From Incurvaria masculella (taxonomy: Eukaryota > Arthropoda > Insecta > Lepidoptera > Incurvariidae): a DNA stretch of 64,000 nucleotides. A program made the position numbers and the translations under genes. The notes beneath the pieces are model-generated. The model ran no database searches. It was not told the origin of the DNA and saw nothing but the letters and a program-made list of their open reading frames with translations. The stretch covers positions 4,978,501 through 5,042,500 of the forward strand of contig OX335641.1 in NCBI GenBank assembly GCA_946894095.1. Direction: 5' to 3'. Positions within the stretch are counted from its first letter, which is position 1, and every line of letters starts with the position of its first letter. Positions 1 to 11,235 of the stretch are shown here, piece after piece.

Positions 1-192
1 AATTTTTACTTATTATTATTTTATAATTTCACCTATTTGTTGATATAGCGGCAAAATAAATACACACTCTGTGAAATTTACAGCTGCCTACCTATTACGG
101 TTCATGAAATACAGCCCTGTGACGGACGGACGGATAGCGGAGGCTTAGTAATAGGGTTCCGTTTTCACCCTTTGGGTACGGAACCCTAAAAA
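1..192 (-). repeat. Interspersed repeat, family P (truncated at window edge)
   Basis: Reverse-oriented copy of a repeat seen again at 4372-4580, 23376-23657 and 59699-59969. Shared landmarks are a block reading CAGCCCTGTGACGGACGGAC, then TTAGTAATAGGGTTCCGTTT and the end GGTACGGAACCCTAAAAA. This 'GGGTTCCGTA' repeat is of a kind very common in lepidopteran genomes. Its class is not clear to me. The left part lies outside the window. Confidence 0.8.
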
Positions 193-649
193 TGATCCAT
201 CATGCATGGAATGCGTTTTGTTATGAACGTGAAAATGTACCTATATATCTCATACGCATGAAAACTTTGAACATAAAAATGGCGACATGAGCTGGTTTTC
301 GCTTCAGCACATTTGTCACTAAATTGTGTCACAATCGTCCGACTGATCCAGTGAGTAATTTCATAAACCCCGCCAGAGGGGATGAATCAAAATGTTTACT
401 GAAAAGTAATTTGTCCTTGTGGACAATAAACACTACCAGACTGATGCCTTTACATAATAAAGCAGATTTTTGACGTCAACAGTATGGCCAACTTTTAAAG
501 GATTAATTTTATCGCGTTCTCTATTAGATCGAATTTCGCTATCACTGACTTATCAGAGTTTCTGATGATAACCTATGTAGATATACTGCTAAGTGGACGA
601 GGATAGATAGAGAGAAATAAATGTGTAATGCACCTAGCTTACCAGACTA
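193..649. other. Non-coding stretch
   Basis: AT-rich sequence with stops in all frames; no recognisable gene or repeat boundary seen. Confidence 0.5.
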
Positions 650-868
650 AGCTTGGTTTTAACCAAGTGCTCATTTATTTTCCTATTAATAAATTGCTGA
701 TTATCTTGTACAGGCATCGATTGGAAGATGGTAAGAAAAGCCCTTTAATGTGAGGATTAAGCTAATCAGTACTTGGTTGAAGAGACCCTTAGGGCCTTTA
801 ATCCTCACATTAAAGGGCGTTCTTACCATCTCGCAATTGATACCAGTACACAATGGTCAGCACTTTAG
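650..868. repeat. Foldback MITE, family F
   Basis: Shares the blocks GGTTTTNACCAAGTGCTNATT, CTGATTATCTTGTAC, ATGGTAAGAAANGC and TTAATGTGAGGATTAAGCTA with copies at 17.5, 24.6, 44.4, 46.5, 46.7 and 49.0 kb. The ends are inverted (AACCAAGTGCT against AGTACTTGGTT). The 792-868 part repeats the right arm in the opposite direction, so this is one complete copy plus an inverted partial one. Likely a non-autonomous DNA transposon; superfamily unknown. Confidence 0.7.
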
Positions 869-2820
869 TAGTGTCGATTACATGAATTCAGTACTTACGG
901 AAGATAAATTATTGCAACTATTTTTATTAAATGTTTTTTGTAGCTATTTTTTATTTGAACTGACAGCCAGAAAATAAAATGCACTAAAAATTATTTTGTT
1001 TTTTTTTTCACTTTTGGTAAATTTATTTTATTTACAGAAAGACAAAAAAATAAAAATATGCAAAACAACAATTAAATCATAAATAAAACTACTCCGTAAA
1101 TTAACCCGAGGCTGCTATAGTCCCTAATACGCTGACAGCATTGCCTCTTGCATTTTTTTTGTAGCATGAATCACCCGATGCTTCACATAACATTATCGAA
1201 ACAACAGGTTAAAGCATCAGGTGACCAAGGGTTTCCATCGCCAAAGGTAGAAACACAAATGAGGGTTCAAATTACTTTAATCACAACTAATATTACCTCT
1301 TTATATTTGTGTGTCTTATCTATGCAGATCATGTTCTCTGTTATTAAGTGCAATAGTGAAGATCTATTTAAATATCTGGTTAGACTTTTTAAGATTGTAC
1401 CTTAGCATTGATTGTGACTGAAATGTTTGTAAAGCACAGTTGAACATTGTCGAACATTATCAGCCTACCACTTATAATACAGCCTTTGGGACAGTTTAAC
1501 AAAAAATGAATAAAAAAAAAAACCTTTCGACCATAGAACCAATGGAGCCCTCATTCAAGTAAAAGTGGGTTCGAGTTCGGGAGTGAGTTAACCTAAAAGT
1601 AGCTGGAAAAAATCTTATTATTGAAATAACGGAACTGTTATTTTAACTTCAAACATGTTCATAGAACAAACTAGATTCTTACCAAACTAAAATAATGTTA
1701 AAGAAGTGCGGAAACTTGACCTGCTTATAAAAGTGAGTTAATATATAGCACCGAACTCAAGGCCCCCTGGTCTTTCTCGTTTGACTGGAAGCCCTGGAGC
1801 TCCTAACAAATTTGTCTTACAAGCGAAATTTTAAGACCTTGGGAAAAAGGTAAGCCACCTGCACATCGCTGCCATGTCAGACTGTGATTACCTTAACAGT
1901 CGACGCTGGCTCCACAGATACAGGCCCGGAAATCGAAGTCGATCTCCGTGGATACAGGTGTGAGGTTGACACACCTTCACATCAATATGGACATTTAACC
2001 AAATTTTAATGTACTTTTATAAAGCAGAGTGTCGAGTATTTTTTATAAAAATAAAATATATATCTAAGGACAGTCGTTGAACTATCAATCAGTTTTACTA
2101 GGTTTTGTTAATTTTTGATTCTAACAAATATTATCAAAACGTACCTCTGTATATTTTTATTGTTTTGCTTTACCTTTTATTTTGGATAATATTGGCTAAA
2201 AAAAAATAATTGTCTGTTTAGAATCAAGCATTTTTAAGTTTTCAAAAAATATATTAAAATCCTTAAAGTTTTATATTGAATCGAAGTCGACGTGCAAAAT
2301 TGTGCCTTGGCCGATGGACAAAGAAAGCATTTCTTCAAATTATTAAATCTCAGATCCCCGTTGACTTCGAGTCAGTCTTAACTTTTTCCTTGAATCTTTT
2401 TTACCTTTCTTTAATATTTTTATTTTTCCAGACGTTTATTAGAATAAAAAACGTATTTTTTCTAAGAAATATCGGCATTTTTTTCTTGGAATGTATTTTT
2501 CATTTACCAACGTTTTGCATATTGTAATTGATTTCATTCCAAAATAGAGAAAGGGAACTTAAAGAATTGTTTCGTTCGTGAATTATTTACGCGCGTGCAA
2601 TATTTTTCTTCCGGTTCATGAAATATTACTGAACTTTTTCCAGTTTAAAATAATAAGGATGGGTATTTCTCCGTTCAGTGAAGTGAATCATTTTATATTA
2701 GAAAATTCCAAAGTTTTCTGCACTTTCTTATGATAACGAGGAAACGCTGCAGTTATTAAAATGTATTGTTTTAATGGATATGGTTGGACTTACTTTCATT
2801 ATATTCAGTCAGACAAACTC
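869..2820. other. Non-coding stretch
   Basis: AT-rich DNA. Only short open frames (up to about 85 codons) with no recognisable domain. No gene is supported. Near 1880-1980 there is a GC-richer patch I cannot assign. Confidence 0.5.
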
Positions 2821-3020
2821 ATTACCTGGGAAATAAGTGCCATCCCAGGACCTTCCTTATATTGCATGGCGGTATTGAACTGACACACGAAAGATTTGTG
2901 TTGCTGCTTCGCCTATATTTAATTTGATGCTATGGTTACAGACCAGGTAGGATTGACCCACCCAGTAGGTAATGAAGGGGACCAGTTTAACGTAAAATCC
3001 AAACCACACTCAGCTAACTC
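2821..3020 (-). repeat. SINE family S, old partial copy
   Basis: Reverse-oriented, diverged match to the near-complete SINE at 56618-57014. Shared landmarks include the antisense of the 'AAGGTCCTGGCATGGCACC' block and of the 'GGTCCCCTTCC' block. It lacks the 5S-like head. Confidence 0.65.
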
Positions 3021-3224
3021 AACAGCGACAGCGTTGCTTAACATCAATGATCGATCACCGAAGCGAACCCCACTGGGCTACGAATGCTGATAATAACTTC
3101 GATGTCAATATTCACATCGTACTAGCCCTCTGAGCTGTAGAATTCTCGAGTTTGTAATTTTGAACATTTAACATTAAAAAAAAACTTTGATGAAAATTTT
3201 TCGTGAATTATTTTAAACACCTGG

Positions 3225-3482
3225 CGCGCCTATAAAAATCTATATAAAACATTACGAATCTGCTTGCAAAATTTCACCAGAATCGATTGATAAATGCGAC
3301 CTGTAGAGGAGAACCGGACCAGACATACCACATTTAAACATTTTAAAAAATTACTCCGCCATTTTGAAACATTTTCGAAAACTAACTCGACTAAAATATT
3401 CTATAAAAATATCGAACCCGCTTACAAAATTCCACGCGAATTGGTTGAGAAATGCGACCTGTAGAGGAACTGCCGGACATAA
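3225..3482. repeat. Pair of imperfect direct repeats
   Basis: Two related blocks, about 3228-3312 and 3399-3471. Both run from CTATAAAAAT through a GCTT(G/A)CAAAATT core to AAATGCGACCTGTAGAGGA. The spacing is about 160 bases. This looks like a duplicated internal unit of an old interspersed repeat; no coding capacity. Confidence 0.65.
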
Positions 3483-4371
3483 GACAGCATTTTTGCCCAA
3501 TCTTGAAACGGAGACCTTCACTAAACTCGGTCAATAAAGTGGAATTGTTAATGAAAACCAATCTAAGGTACCGTGAAATGTTATACATTTCCCATCGTGA
3601 ATTTGTCATTCAAATTCTTTCATGAACTTAGGGGTCAAGCAAGTACTTTGCATTGATCTCCAGCGTAAAATATTATTGGAATGCTGAAGTTATGCCAATA
3701 TGTGGCGTATCGTGAAAGTAAATATTCATTACAATTTACACCATGTTTTTGGGCTGAATTTTTCACATATGCATTTTACTCTATAGCGCAAATACTCTAA
3801 CAATGTGTAGTTTTCGCAACATGTGCAAGACTGAGCAAAGAAACGAGAGCTATTTAGGACCTATTAGCTGCCCTCAGACAAAAGGAAGTACTTACGTTTA
3901 CGCCGTGAACCTTCCTACTGGGAGATCTTTCAGCTGTTTCTTCAGCGCTGAAAGTTTAACGTTTATGATTCCGTGCATTACGAACAGGTCGGTGAGGAAA
4001 CTTGAACGTGGTCTAAATTTCACAAGTAAGCCCTTAAAATGTTGAAAGAGTACAAACGAATTTAATTTAACTGCTAACTGTACATTTACTGTCGATGATA
4101 ACGAGCGTAGAATTCTCAAAAAGAAACTTTGCTTCTTGTCAATTCTTCTGTATATTTTAACTAATACGTATTCACGGCCCCACCCGCTTTAAATTACTGG
4201 GATCACCTTTTCTCTGCTTGCAGTTCAGGTTATTAAGTGAGTTGGTAAGTTGCCTAGATAATTGATGGAAATAATAGTGCAGACATAGAAATAAGCTTTG
4301 TTCAGAAGCTTGCAGAAGCGCCAACGTTCGATTTTATCAAAGTACATGATTTTACAACAAAAAATCATGTT
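3483..4371. other. Non-coding stretch
   Basis: No recognisable gene. Overlapping short frames on both strands at 3803-4119 show no domain or signal peptide and are treated as chance. Confidence 0.5.
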
Positions 4372-4580
4372 TTTTGTATGGGGTCGCCCTTTAATTTTAA
4401 TATTTTTTAGTTTTACTTATTTGTTGTAATAGCGTTATAAAATAAATACGGACTCAGTGAAAATTTCAGCTGCATACCTATTACGGTTCATGAGATACAG
4501 CCCTGTGATGGACGGATGGACGGACAGCGGAGGCTTAGTAATAGGGTTCCGTTGGCACCCTTTGGCTTCATAACCCTAAA
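4372..4580 (-). repeat. Interspersed repeat, family P
   Basis: Reverse-oriented copy of the 1-192 repeat, with the same order of landmarks: tttattt-rich part, TACCTATTACGGTTCATGA, CAGCCCTGTGATGGACGG, TTAGTAATAGGGTTCCGTT, and end AACCCTAAAAA. Confidence 0.8.
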
Positions 4581-4789
4581 AATTAGTGAAAATGTCTCAG
4601 TACACTCGTCGTCATAAGTCCCTTTTAGTTCAGCTCAACAGTATTTCCTCACCATTCTGAAGCTCTTACCGCTAATAAAATTTCAAGTGCGGAAAACACA
4701 GCCACTGAAAGAAAAAAAACTTCAACGGTGATTTATTTGTAACCAGCGGTTGTGCACTCCGTACTAAATATTTCAATTTTTATGTTATA

Positions 4790-5100
4790 AAGAATATGTT
4801 ACTGTAAACGTCCGTATATTGGTGAATCCTAGGTTTTACCTGTGCATCTTAGGATTTACATGAGTTGGTAAATGTACTAAAATAAATGATTTTAGGGTTC
4901 TTGCCAATAGAGTTTGGTAAATGCTAGGTAAAGTTAGGTTAGGTTTCACCATGTGTCTGAGGTAAATCCTAAGATTTACCGAGTGAATTGTGGTAAAAGT
5001 CCGAAATTAGCGATGATCTTATTATTCGAACCACTTTTTAACCATTAGATAATATCTCAGGATTTACCGTGTTTCGTGTTTTTACCGTAACATATGTACC
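4790..5100. repeat. Foldback element built of GGTAAATCCTA motifs
   Basis: The outer ends are inverted (ATATGTTACTGTAAAC near 4795 against GTTTTTACCGTAACATATGT near 5080). Inside, motifs of the type GGTAAATCCTA or its complement recur at least five times, including a local palindrome GGTAAATCCTAAGATTTACC near 4962-4981. Probably a small MITE with a subrepeat core. Confidence 0.6.
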
Positions 5101-6639
5101 GCTTTCTTTTGATTGGGTACAGCGACGAATTTTAATAATAAATAGGATATTTGATAAAATCTTGGTTGACACGTACTAGACGACAACATTAAGATTGATA
5201 ACTGATACAGTATTAGATGTCTGCGTAGACAGCTGGGATATTGTTGGTTGGTAACGATAGTAAGCAAGATATTTTGTCAGATATTGGTCTGACTCGCTCG
5301 GTTAGTATACTGGTATGTCATCTCAACGTAGTGTGCCTTCACGAACAAATTTTAAACTAAAATAAATATCGAAAAATACTCAAATGAGTCAGAGGGCCGA
5401 TTTTGATAAAAACTAAAACTGCTTTATTACATAGATTTTTACATAATTTTTTTTCGAAAACTATAAAACCTTACTAAGTCATTGATACACAAGAATAACG
5501 GTATAGGATTGTTCAAAAGATCAAGAAAACTTCACATGGAATGCTCTTATAAAGCTTTGGAATCGCTCGGTGTCCTCCTTACTCCATTTAGAAATTTAAC
5601 GTGGCATCTTTTATTTCCCCTGAGCAAAATTAGCAATCATGAATATTTCAGAACTGTCCCTCCAGGTCGTGTTTACTTTTCATACCAATAGATTAAAAGT
5701 ACAAATCAACAATATTTTAACAAATCAGGCTCTTCCATATTATTCTACTAGGACTTACAACAAATATCACTGCATGTTATAAAACAAAGTCCCCCTGCAC
5801 GTCTGTCTGAACGCGATAGACGCAAAAACGATCGAACAGATTTTCATTCGGTTTTGACCAAAAGATGGCGTGATTCATAGGAAGGTATATGTGTATAATT
5901 CATTAATGTTTTGTGTTAATTGGTTGAAATTTGACGATAAATGTTGAAGATGTCGAAAAAAAATCAAGCCCACTGGGAGCTATCATCGAAAACGCCGCCT
6001 AATCCTTTCAAAATATAACAAAATAATGTTTGCTGGAATATTTCCTCTTTTACGTTTATAGACATATGTTTATCTTTTAATAATAGCTTACTATACTCAT
6101 CTTTTGTTTAAAATAATGGTCACATATAATGTGGTAATTGGAAAGGTTTTTAGACTGATACGATTTCAACCTTTATCAAATTTAATGTTACCTTAAGCAT
6201 TTAATGTACAATATAATTGCCCTAATAATGAAATGTAGTTTCTCTTACGCTCTTATGGAACTGAAGGCCATCAGGTGCTATCAGACCCTTAAATGCGATT
6301 CGATAGTTTATAGAGCGTCAATGGCCTTTTATGCCCAAATGGCTTCACTTTGCAGAAACCTTCCAGTTAGTATTTAAGGCTCCACGATGTTAGACGTTGT
6401 GATCTCTGTCAATATTAAATGTATAAATACGAATATAAATACAATTTAAATTATACAATACATACCACAATAACAGCATCACAATTGATATATTATGTGT
6501 ATGTAATGGAAACAACCACCGAAAAAAGAAGATGAGAAGAGAAGTGGCATATAGTTGTTATCGCGAATCTGCCGTATGGACAAAGTGTGCATAATATGTA
6601 ATGTGTGGGAAGCCGGCGGCCGCGCGTCGTAAGCCACGC
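5101..6639. other. Non-coding stretch with a short repeat fragment
   Basis: No gene recognised. About 5790-5880 carries 'CGTCTGTCTGAACGCGATAGACGCAAAAACG'-type sequence, a tract common in lepidopteran interspersed repeats. The remainder is AT-rich and unassigned. Confidence 0.45.
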
Positions 6640-6850
6640 AATCCATGCATCTTCATCGCGCACAAATATAGTCCACCCACACAAACCCTCCAATACGTCT
6701 GCGACTATGGTGGCGCGAGGCATGTACGTTCAAGTTGAGTTGGTAATTTTAGAAAATTGGGAAAAATGGGTCTCTTAGCAGGCGCGCTAGATGGCATATC
6801 TCCTTATTTTTTTATCTGAGGATACGACATTACTGTTATCTCATAAATTT
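6640..6850. repeat. Repeat shared with 22300-22450
   Basis: Both loci carry ACCCTC(C/G)AATACGTCTGCGA followed about 100 bases later by CTAGATG(G/C)CATATCTC. The right side here also has GGATACGACATTA, the terminal sequence of the foldback at 8548. The patch around 6610-6720 is GC-richer than its surroundings. Class unknown. Confidence 0.55.
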
Positions 6851-7803
6851 TAGGTTAAAAATCAAATTATGTCCTAACAAAAATCGGGATACAATATTAA
6901 TGTAGATTTTGTATTACCTCAAAGCACAAACATAGTGTTCAACTTAATAATTATATTTTTCCATTGTATGTTTGCTTAGATTGCCCTCAAAAGTGAATTC
7001 TCGTATCGTATTTTCTTCTTAAACTATTTGACCCTCATATATAGTAGAATTAATTTATGCTTTCAATTAAAACATTACGACACCGATTGAACCTTAAAAT
7101 GGCAGGTGGCTCTCAGAATACATTTCAGTATCACCTGAACGCAAGATTATTTGCATCCCACTTCAAGCCACCTTCTCTGTTCTATCTACGTTTTGTGCAA
7201 GAAGCTTTTAAGCTTAAAGGCCAAGTGGAAATGATTTTGAACCTTAACGCGATAGCAGTTTGCACCGTTATTGTATAGGTGACAGTTTAATCCGTAGCTT
7301 GATTCTGTGGGACAGTGGGGCTGTAGTTTTGAAAGTCTGATCGCTGAAGCATTATTGGTTTAGGTTAAATGGTTCACGGCTGTACAAGAAGGATGTAGTG
7401 CTAGCAATACTATCTTTGATCTTCTGGGTACTAAATTTTAGTTCAATCTGGTTTATAAAATGTGTCATAGGAAGTTAGACTTTTTGCGGATTGTTACCAA
7501 AATCTTGTTATAATACTTCAATGCAAAAGTCGTTGTGTAACATGAAATTAGTCAAGAGTTCTGTTATATGGACTTAAACAATATTCGTGTGGATGTAAGA
7601 ATGTCAGCGAATGGTTTGCTTGCCGGTTCGAGTCCTATCAATAATAAATCATAATTTAAGAAAAAAAATACCAATGTTTAATATTACTACTTATTTCCAT
7701 GTTAAAAGTTAGTCTTTAGAAAGGTAACGCGCATCGATAATGATACCTCAGAAAACTTACATTGAGACATACTTAGATAGACATAGGATGACGGCAGCGT
7801 CCT
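6851..7803. other. Non-coding stretch with possible tRNA-SINE scrap
   Basis: No gene recognised. Around 7608-7640 the sequence GCGAATGGTTTGCTTGCCGG leads into GGTTCGAGTCC, a B-box-like motif. It resembles 47520-47560, so both may be scraps of one tRNA-derived SINE. Confidence 0.4.
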
Positions 7804-7850
7804 CGTAGCACCTCTACGTAAGTGGTAATGTCCGCCGTAGCACCTCTACG
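7804..7850. repeat. Two identical small hairpins CGTAG-CACCT-CTACG
   Basis: The 15-mer CGTAGCACCTCTACG occurs exactly at 7804-7818 and 7836-7850. Each has 5-base complementary ends. A related pair sits at 33555-33634. Confidence 0.75.
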
Positions 7851-7908
7851 TGAGTGGTATTGGTGAAGGCCCATACATAGAGAGATATTATGATAACTTG
7901 CTATAATT

Positions 7909-8295
7909 ATGTCATGGGTCGTAGCTCGACGAATACGTTATGAAAACCCAAATTGCGAGGATGCCTATGTAATGTGTCAAGCTACGATATGTTGGAATCG
8001 TCGGATGGATGTGTTGGATACGCAGTCGCTGCCCACTTTTAAAAAAATCTCTGAAATCCCATCTTCTAAGTCAGCAATAAGCCAATTAAATTCAAGTATT
8101 CGTCTGAAAACCAGCTTCGTAGTTTTCTGCGATACAACTGAGATTGATCCCATTAGTCACACATTTAAGATGTCTAAAAACAGATACGTTAATGAGAATG
8201 CAATGTTAATTATTTTTAATTTAGTTTAATTTTTTTTTTCATGTTTATTACTGTTTTGTAGTTATGTATTGTGGCAAATAAAATGTCATGTTCTT
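7909..8295 (+). pseudogene. Probable decayed LINE 3' end
   Basis: An open frame of 106 codons (7909-8229) is followed by a T-rich stretch, TTATGTATTGTGGCAAATAA and AATAAAATGTCATG with a short 'ttcttattctta' tail. That tail is the usual 3' end of lepidopteran non-LTR elements. The frame has no domain I can name. It could be the ragged C-terminus of the reverse-transcriptase protein or chance. Confidence 0.4.
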
Positions 8296-8547
8296 ATTCT
8301 TATCTTCGTGAGCGTGGATGTATGGGCTCGTTTGCTATGTTTTATACAATCAAACCAGCTTTTTACTAATTTAGCCGAGATCTTTTATTTTCACAATTAG
8401 CGATACAACCAACATTTACAACGATTTCAAAGAAGAATAGTAAAAAATACTTGTATTTCCAGCAACATACTGCGGCCTTGAAAAAAAAAAAAAATATGAA
8501 AGATACAAACTAGTGTATTTTTTTTATGATAATTTAATGTAATTAAT

Positions 8548-8834
8548 GGATACGACATTATCGTTATCACATTAATTTGAGTTACAGCGACATCTACATT
8601 GAAAGCATTGTAATCCGATTTTGAAAAGAATCTGAAAATATTTTTGGTCGTGACATTCGTCGGAAGTATGATACGAATCTGCGACCTTTGGATTACATGT
8701 CCACTGCTCTAACCATCCTTCTTCCGACAAATGTCACGACCAAAAACTTTTTGAGATTATTTTCAAAATTGTATTACAATGCTTCAAATGTAGATGTCGC
8801 TGAAACCCAATGAGATAACGGTAATGTAGTATCC
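8548..8834. mobile_element. Foldback element with about 115-base inverted arms
   Basis: The left arm (8548-8665) begins GGATACGACATTATCG and passes through ACAGCGACATCTACATTGAA, AGCATTGTAATCCG and TTTTTGGTCGTGACATT. The right arm (8722-8834) repeats these in reverse complement with moderate divergence (TTTCAAATGTAGATGTCGCT, CGGTAATGTAGTATCC). The arms close on a tRNA-like sequence at 8659-8728. The whole is a palindromic MITE-like element. Confidence 0.8.
8659..8728 (-). tRNA. tRNA-Thr(TGT)-like sequence in the loop of a foldback (probably not functional)
   Basis: Read on the minus strand, the ends GTCGGAA and TTCCGAC form a perfect 7-bp acceptor-like stem. Inside are an A-box-like TGGTTAGAGCAGTGG, an anticodon arm GGACATGTAATCC whose 7-base loop CATGTAA has TGT at the anticodon place, and a B-box-like GGTCGCAGATTCG. 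The D-stem and T-stem are weak (T-arm GCAGATTCGTATCATAC does not close), so this is a tRNA-derived relic rather than a good tRNA gene. The acceptor stem runs on without a break into the inverted arms of the host element. Confidence 0.55.
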
Positions 8835-11104
8835 TTTTGTAACGACAGCAATAAGAGTGATATATCAATAATTGTAGTCAAAATGCCTTAGGATCAATAC
8901 GCAAAAATCATGAGCGCCATCTCCTGAAGATAAGGGCAGCATTGTGTCCATGCGAATATAATCGAGAAATTCGTTGGCTGACGTAATATTTTTTAAAAAT
9001 TTTTATTTGTATTTTGTTACAAAACCCGGTCAAGAGCGTGTCTCGTAACATACTCTTTGACAATTGCCTTCATGTAACAATTTGAAAAGTTCTTCCTTCC
9101 TTTCTTTTTTTGCTGCAAATCATTGATTGCTACACAGACGATAGCATAGATGGTATTTTAGCCAAGTACACCAGTCACCGGACCGCAAACCACGCCTCGT
9201 TATTGTACGAGCAGAGACCCTGGAAACAGTTTTTGGACGTGGTCCCCAGAAGCTTATTAAGAGTATTGTTCACATCTGTGGGATTGAGGTGTGAAGCACC
9301 TGGCCGGCCGGAGTTCAGAAGCCCATGGGCGTCCGCGGCCACAGAAACGGACTAAAAAACTGAAACCTAACCATGTTGAGATAGAAAGTTTTTCATTGTT
9401 TTTATTAAATCTTGATCCATTACAATTTTCGGGCGATTCCTAGAGCAGTGTGCCATTCCGAGAGATTGATAATGATAAATGAGTGTTTAAATAGGCGTAT
9501 TTTTCTTATCATGAAGCCATCAGCATTCAATCTTTTATCCCTGCGAGTTCAGTGTGTGAAACAAAATATAAAATAATTAAGTATTATGTCAGTAGTAGGT
9601 GATAAGCTAATTCTCGCCAGTTTATAGTACCATCGAACTCATAAAAAGATGTTCGAAGCGGTAATTAAAGTTTTCCAAACAGTTCAATGTAGACGTACAC
9701 CGTGAGGAATTTCCTGGCATTGCACCTAGTTAAGATTTGGATTCATATTTTTATATTTAGTTAAAGTGATCACAACACACATTCTTAATTATATTAGTAA
9801 TTATGATGGTTTATAATGTATTATGTACATTAGTAGTAACAATAACAATTTTAAATAAAAACCTTAGGCTATAAAAAAAATACGCATACTTCGACCATCG
9901 TGTAAGTTTTTATATTTATGATACTTACATTTGTTAATTAGTATGAATTATGATCTAATAGTAATTAAACTAAATTGAAATAACACTAGAGAACATATGG
10001 CTTTATTCTTTCCTTCAAACATTTACTATCCGTGTAAACAATCAAACGTTGACAGAATGGTAAGATGTAGACCGGTACATAGCAGAAAATTACTCTCCCA
10101 ATAGAAATGTAGGTAGTTTACTAATTATTTAAAACAACTGTTTTAATTTACTTTATATTTACCTTGGATTTAGAAAAAAAAACAAAATCGGGCAGACACA
10201 GATATTCATTTTTCAAATTATTAGTAAACGAGCTGTGTATAGGGAACATCCTAAATATGAGAAAAGTCCTCCGTTAGGACCTTCTCGATTTTAAAAAAAT
10301 TATTAGATCGTTGTTTTTTCTTATCGGTAGCGACGGCACATATCTTTTTCATATAATTAGCCAGTTTTCAAGGAGTGCTCTTAAGGCGATCCCTTGCAAC
10401 TTTTGCACGTAATTGTGTACAATTTAAATTTTACTACGTTTTATTGCCGAACATATTTTTTACATAACCCCTTCTATTTTTTTTCAAAGGCATACATGTA
10501 ATACTTTTTAAGGATGAGTTAAGTTGTGGCATGAATTTTATAAAAAAAATCACAGCTTTGATGTGTCATCACTCGATTACGAAACACATTTTCCCCAAAT
10601 ATGACCACCACCGACTGAATATAAAATCCTTGTGCTTCAGAACGGCATGTACTAACAAGCATGTACTACTAATGACTGAACAGCAAGCTTTTTCGCGGAA
10701 AACATAACAGATTATATTTTACTGTAACAAAACAAGGGCCAAATGGACCTGAATAACATTCATTCCTGACAAACGTTATCTCGATCCTTGGTATTATTCG
10801 AACATACAATTATGTACATTCCATTACCCTAAGTAAACGTAGCTAAAAAAATCAACGATACATCTTTGCTTAACAGGTGAATACTCTGAACGTAGCATAA
10901 TAAAATGTGAAGAGCTAATATAACAATGAATGCGAGGTTTCCAATTTCAAAGTCAACAGAGATGTCAGATCTGAATCTAAAATCATTTTTCACATCCGGG
11001 TGGATACAATTATCTAAAATTACATCCACGCTAGCAAGCCCGTCTTTAATCTCATTGAAGATAGGTCAATAATTTATAACTCTGTATATATATTTAATAT
11101 AATT
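8835..11104. other. Non-coding stretch
   Basis: No gene recognised. The plus-strand frame at 9110-9355 has a GC-richer C-terminal half (about 9260-9350) but no domain. The rest is AT-rich. Confidence 0.45.
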
Positions 11105-11235
11105 CATACAGAACAATGGGTTATATAGCAATATAAGAAAGGTCCTGGCATGGCACCTAGTCCCCATGTGGTGTGTTAGGCTAATGTCTGACGGTCAGTC
11201 TGGTATTAGCCGTCCTTGTCCAGTTACATAAAAAA
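11105..11235 (+). repeat. SINE family S, 3' end with A-rich tail
   Basis: Matches the 3' third of the copy at 56618-57014: AAGGTCCTGGCATGGCACCT, CCCATGTGGTGTGTTAGGC, TGGTATTAGCCGTCCTTGTC, then CAGTTACATAAAAAAA. Confidence 0.8.

Noticed and set aside
8659..8728. Functional tRNA-Thr gene
   Set aside because: Weak D- and T-stems, and its position in a transposon-like foldback, argue for a relic.
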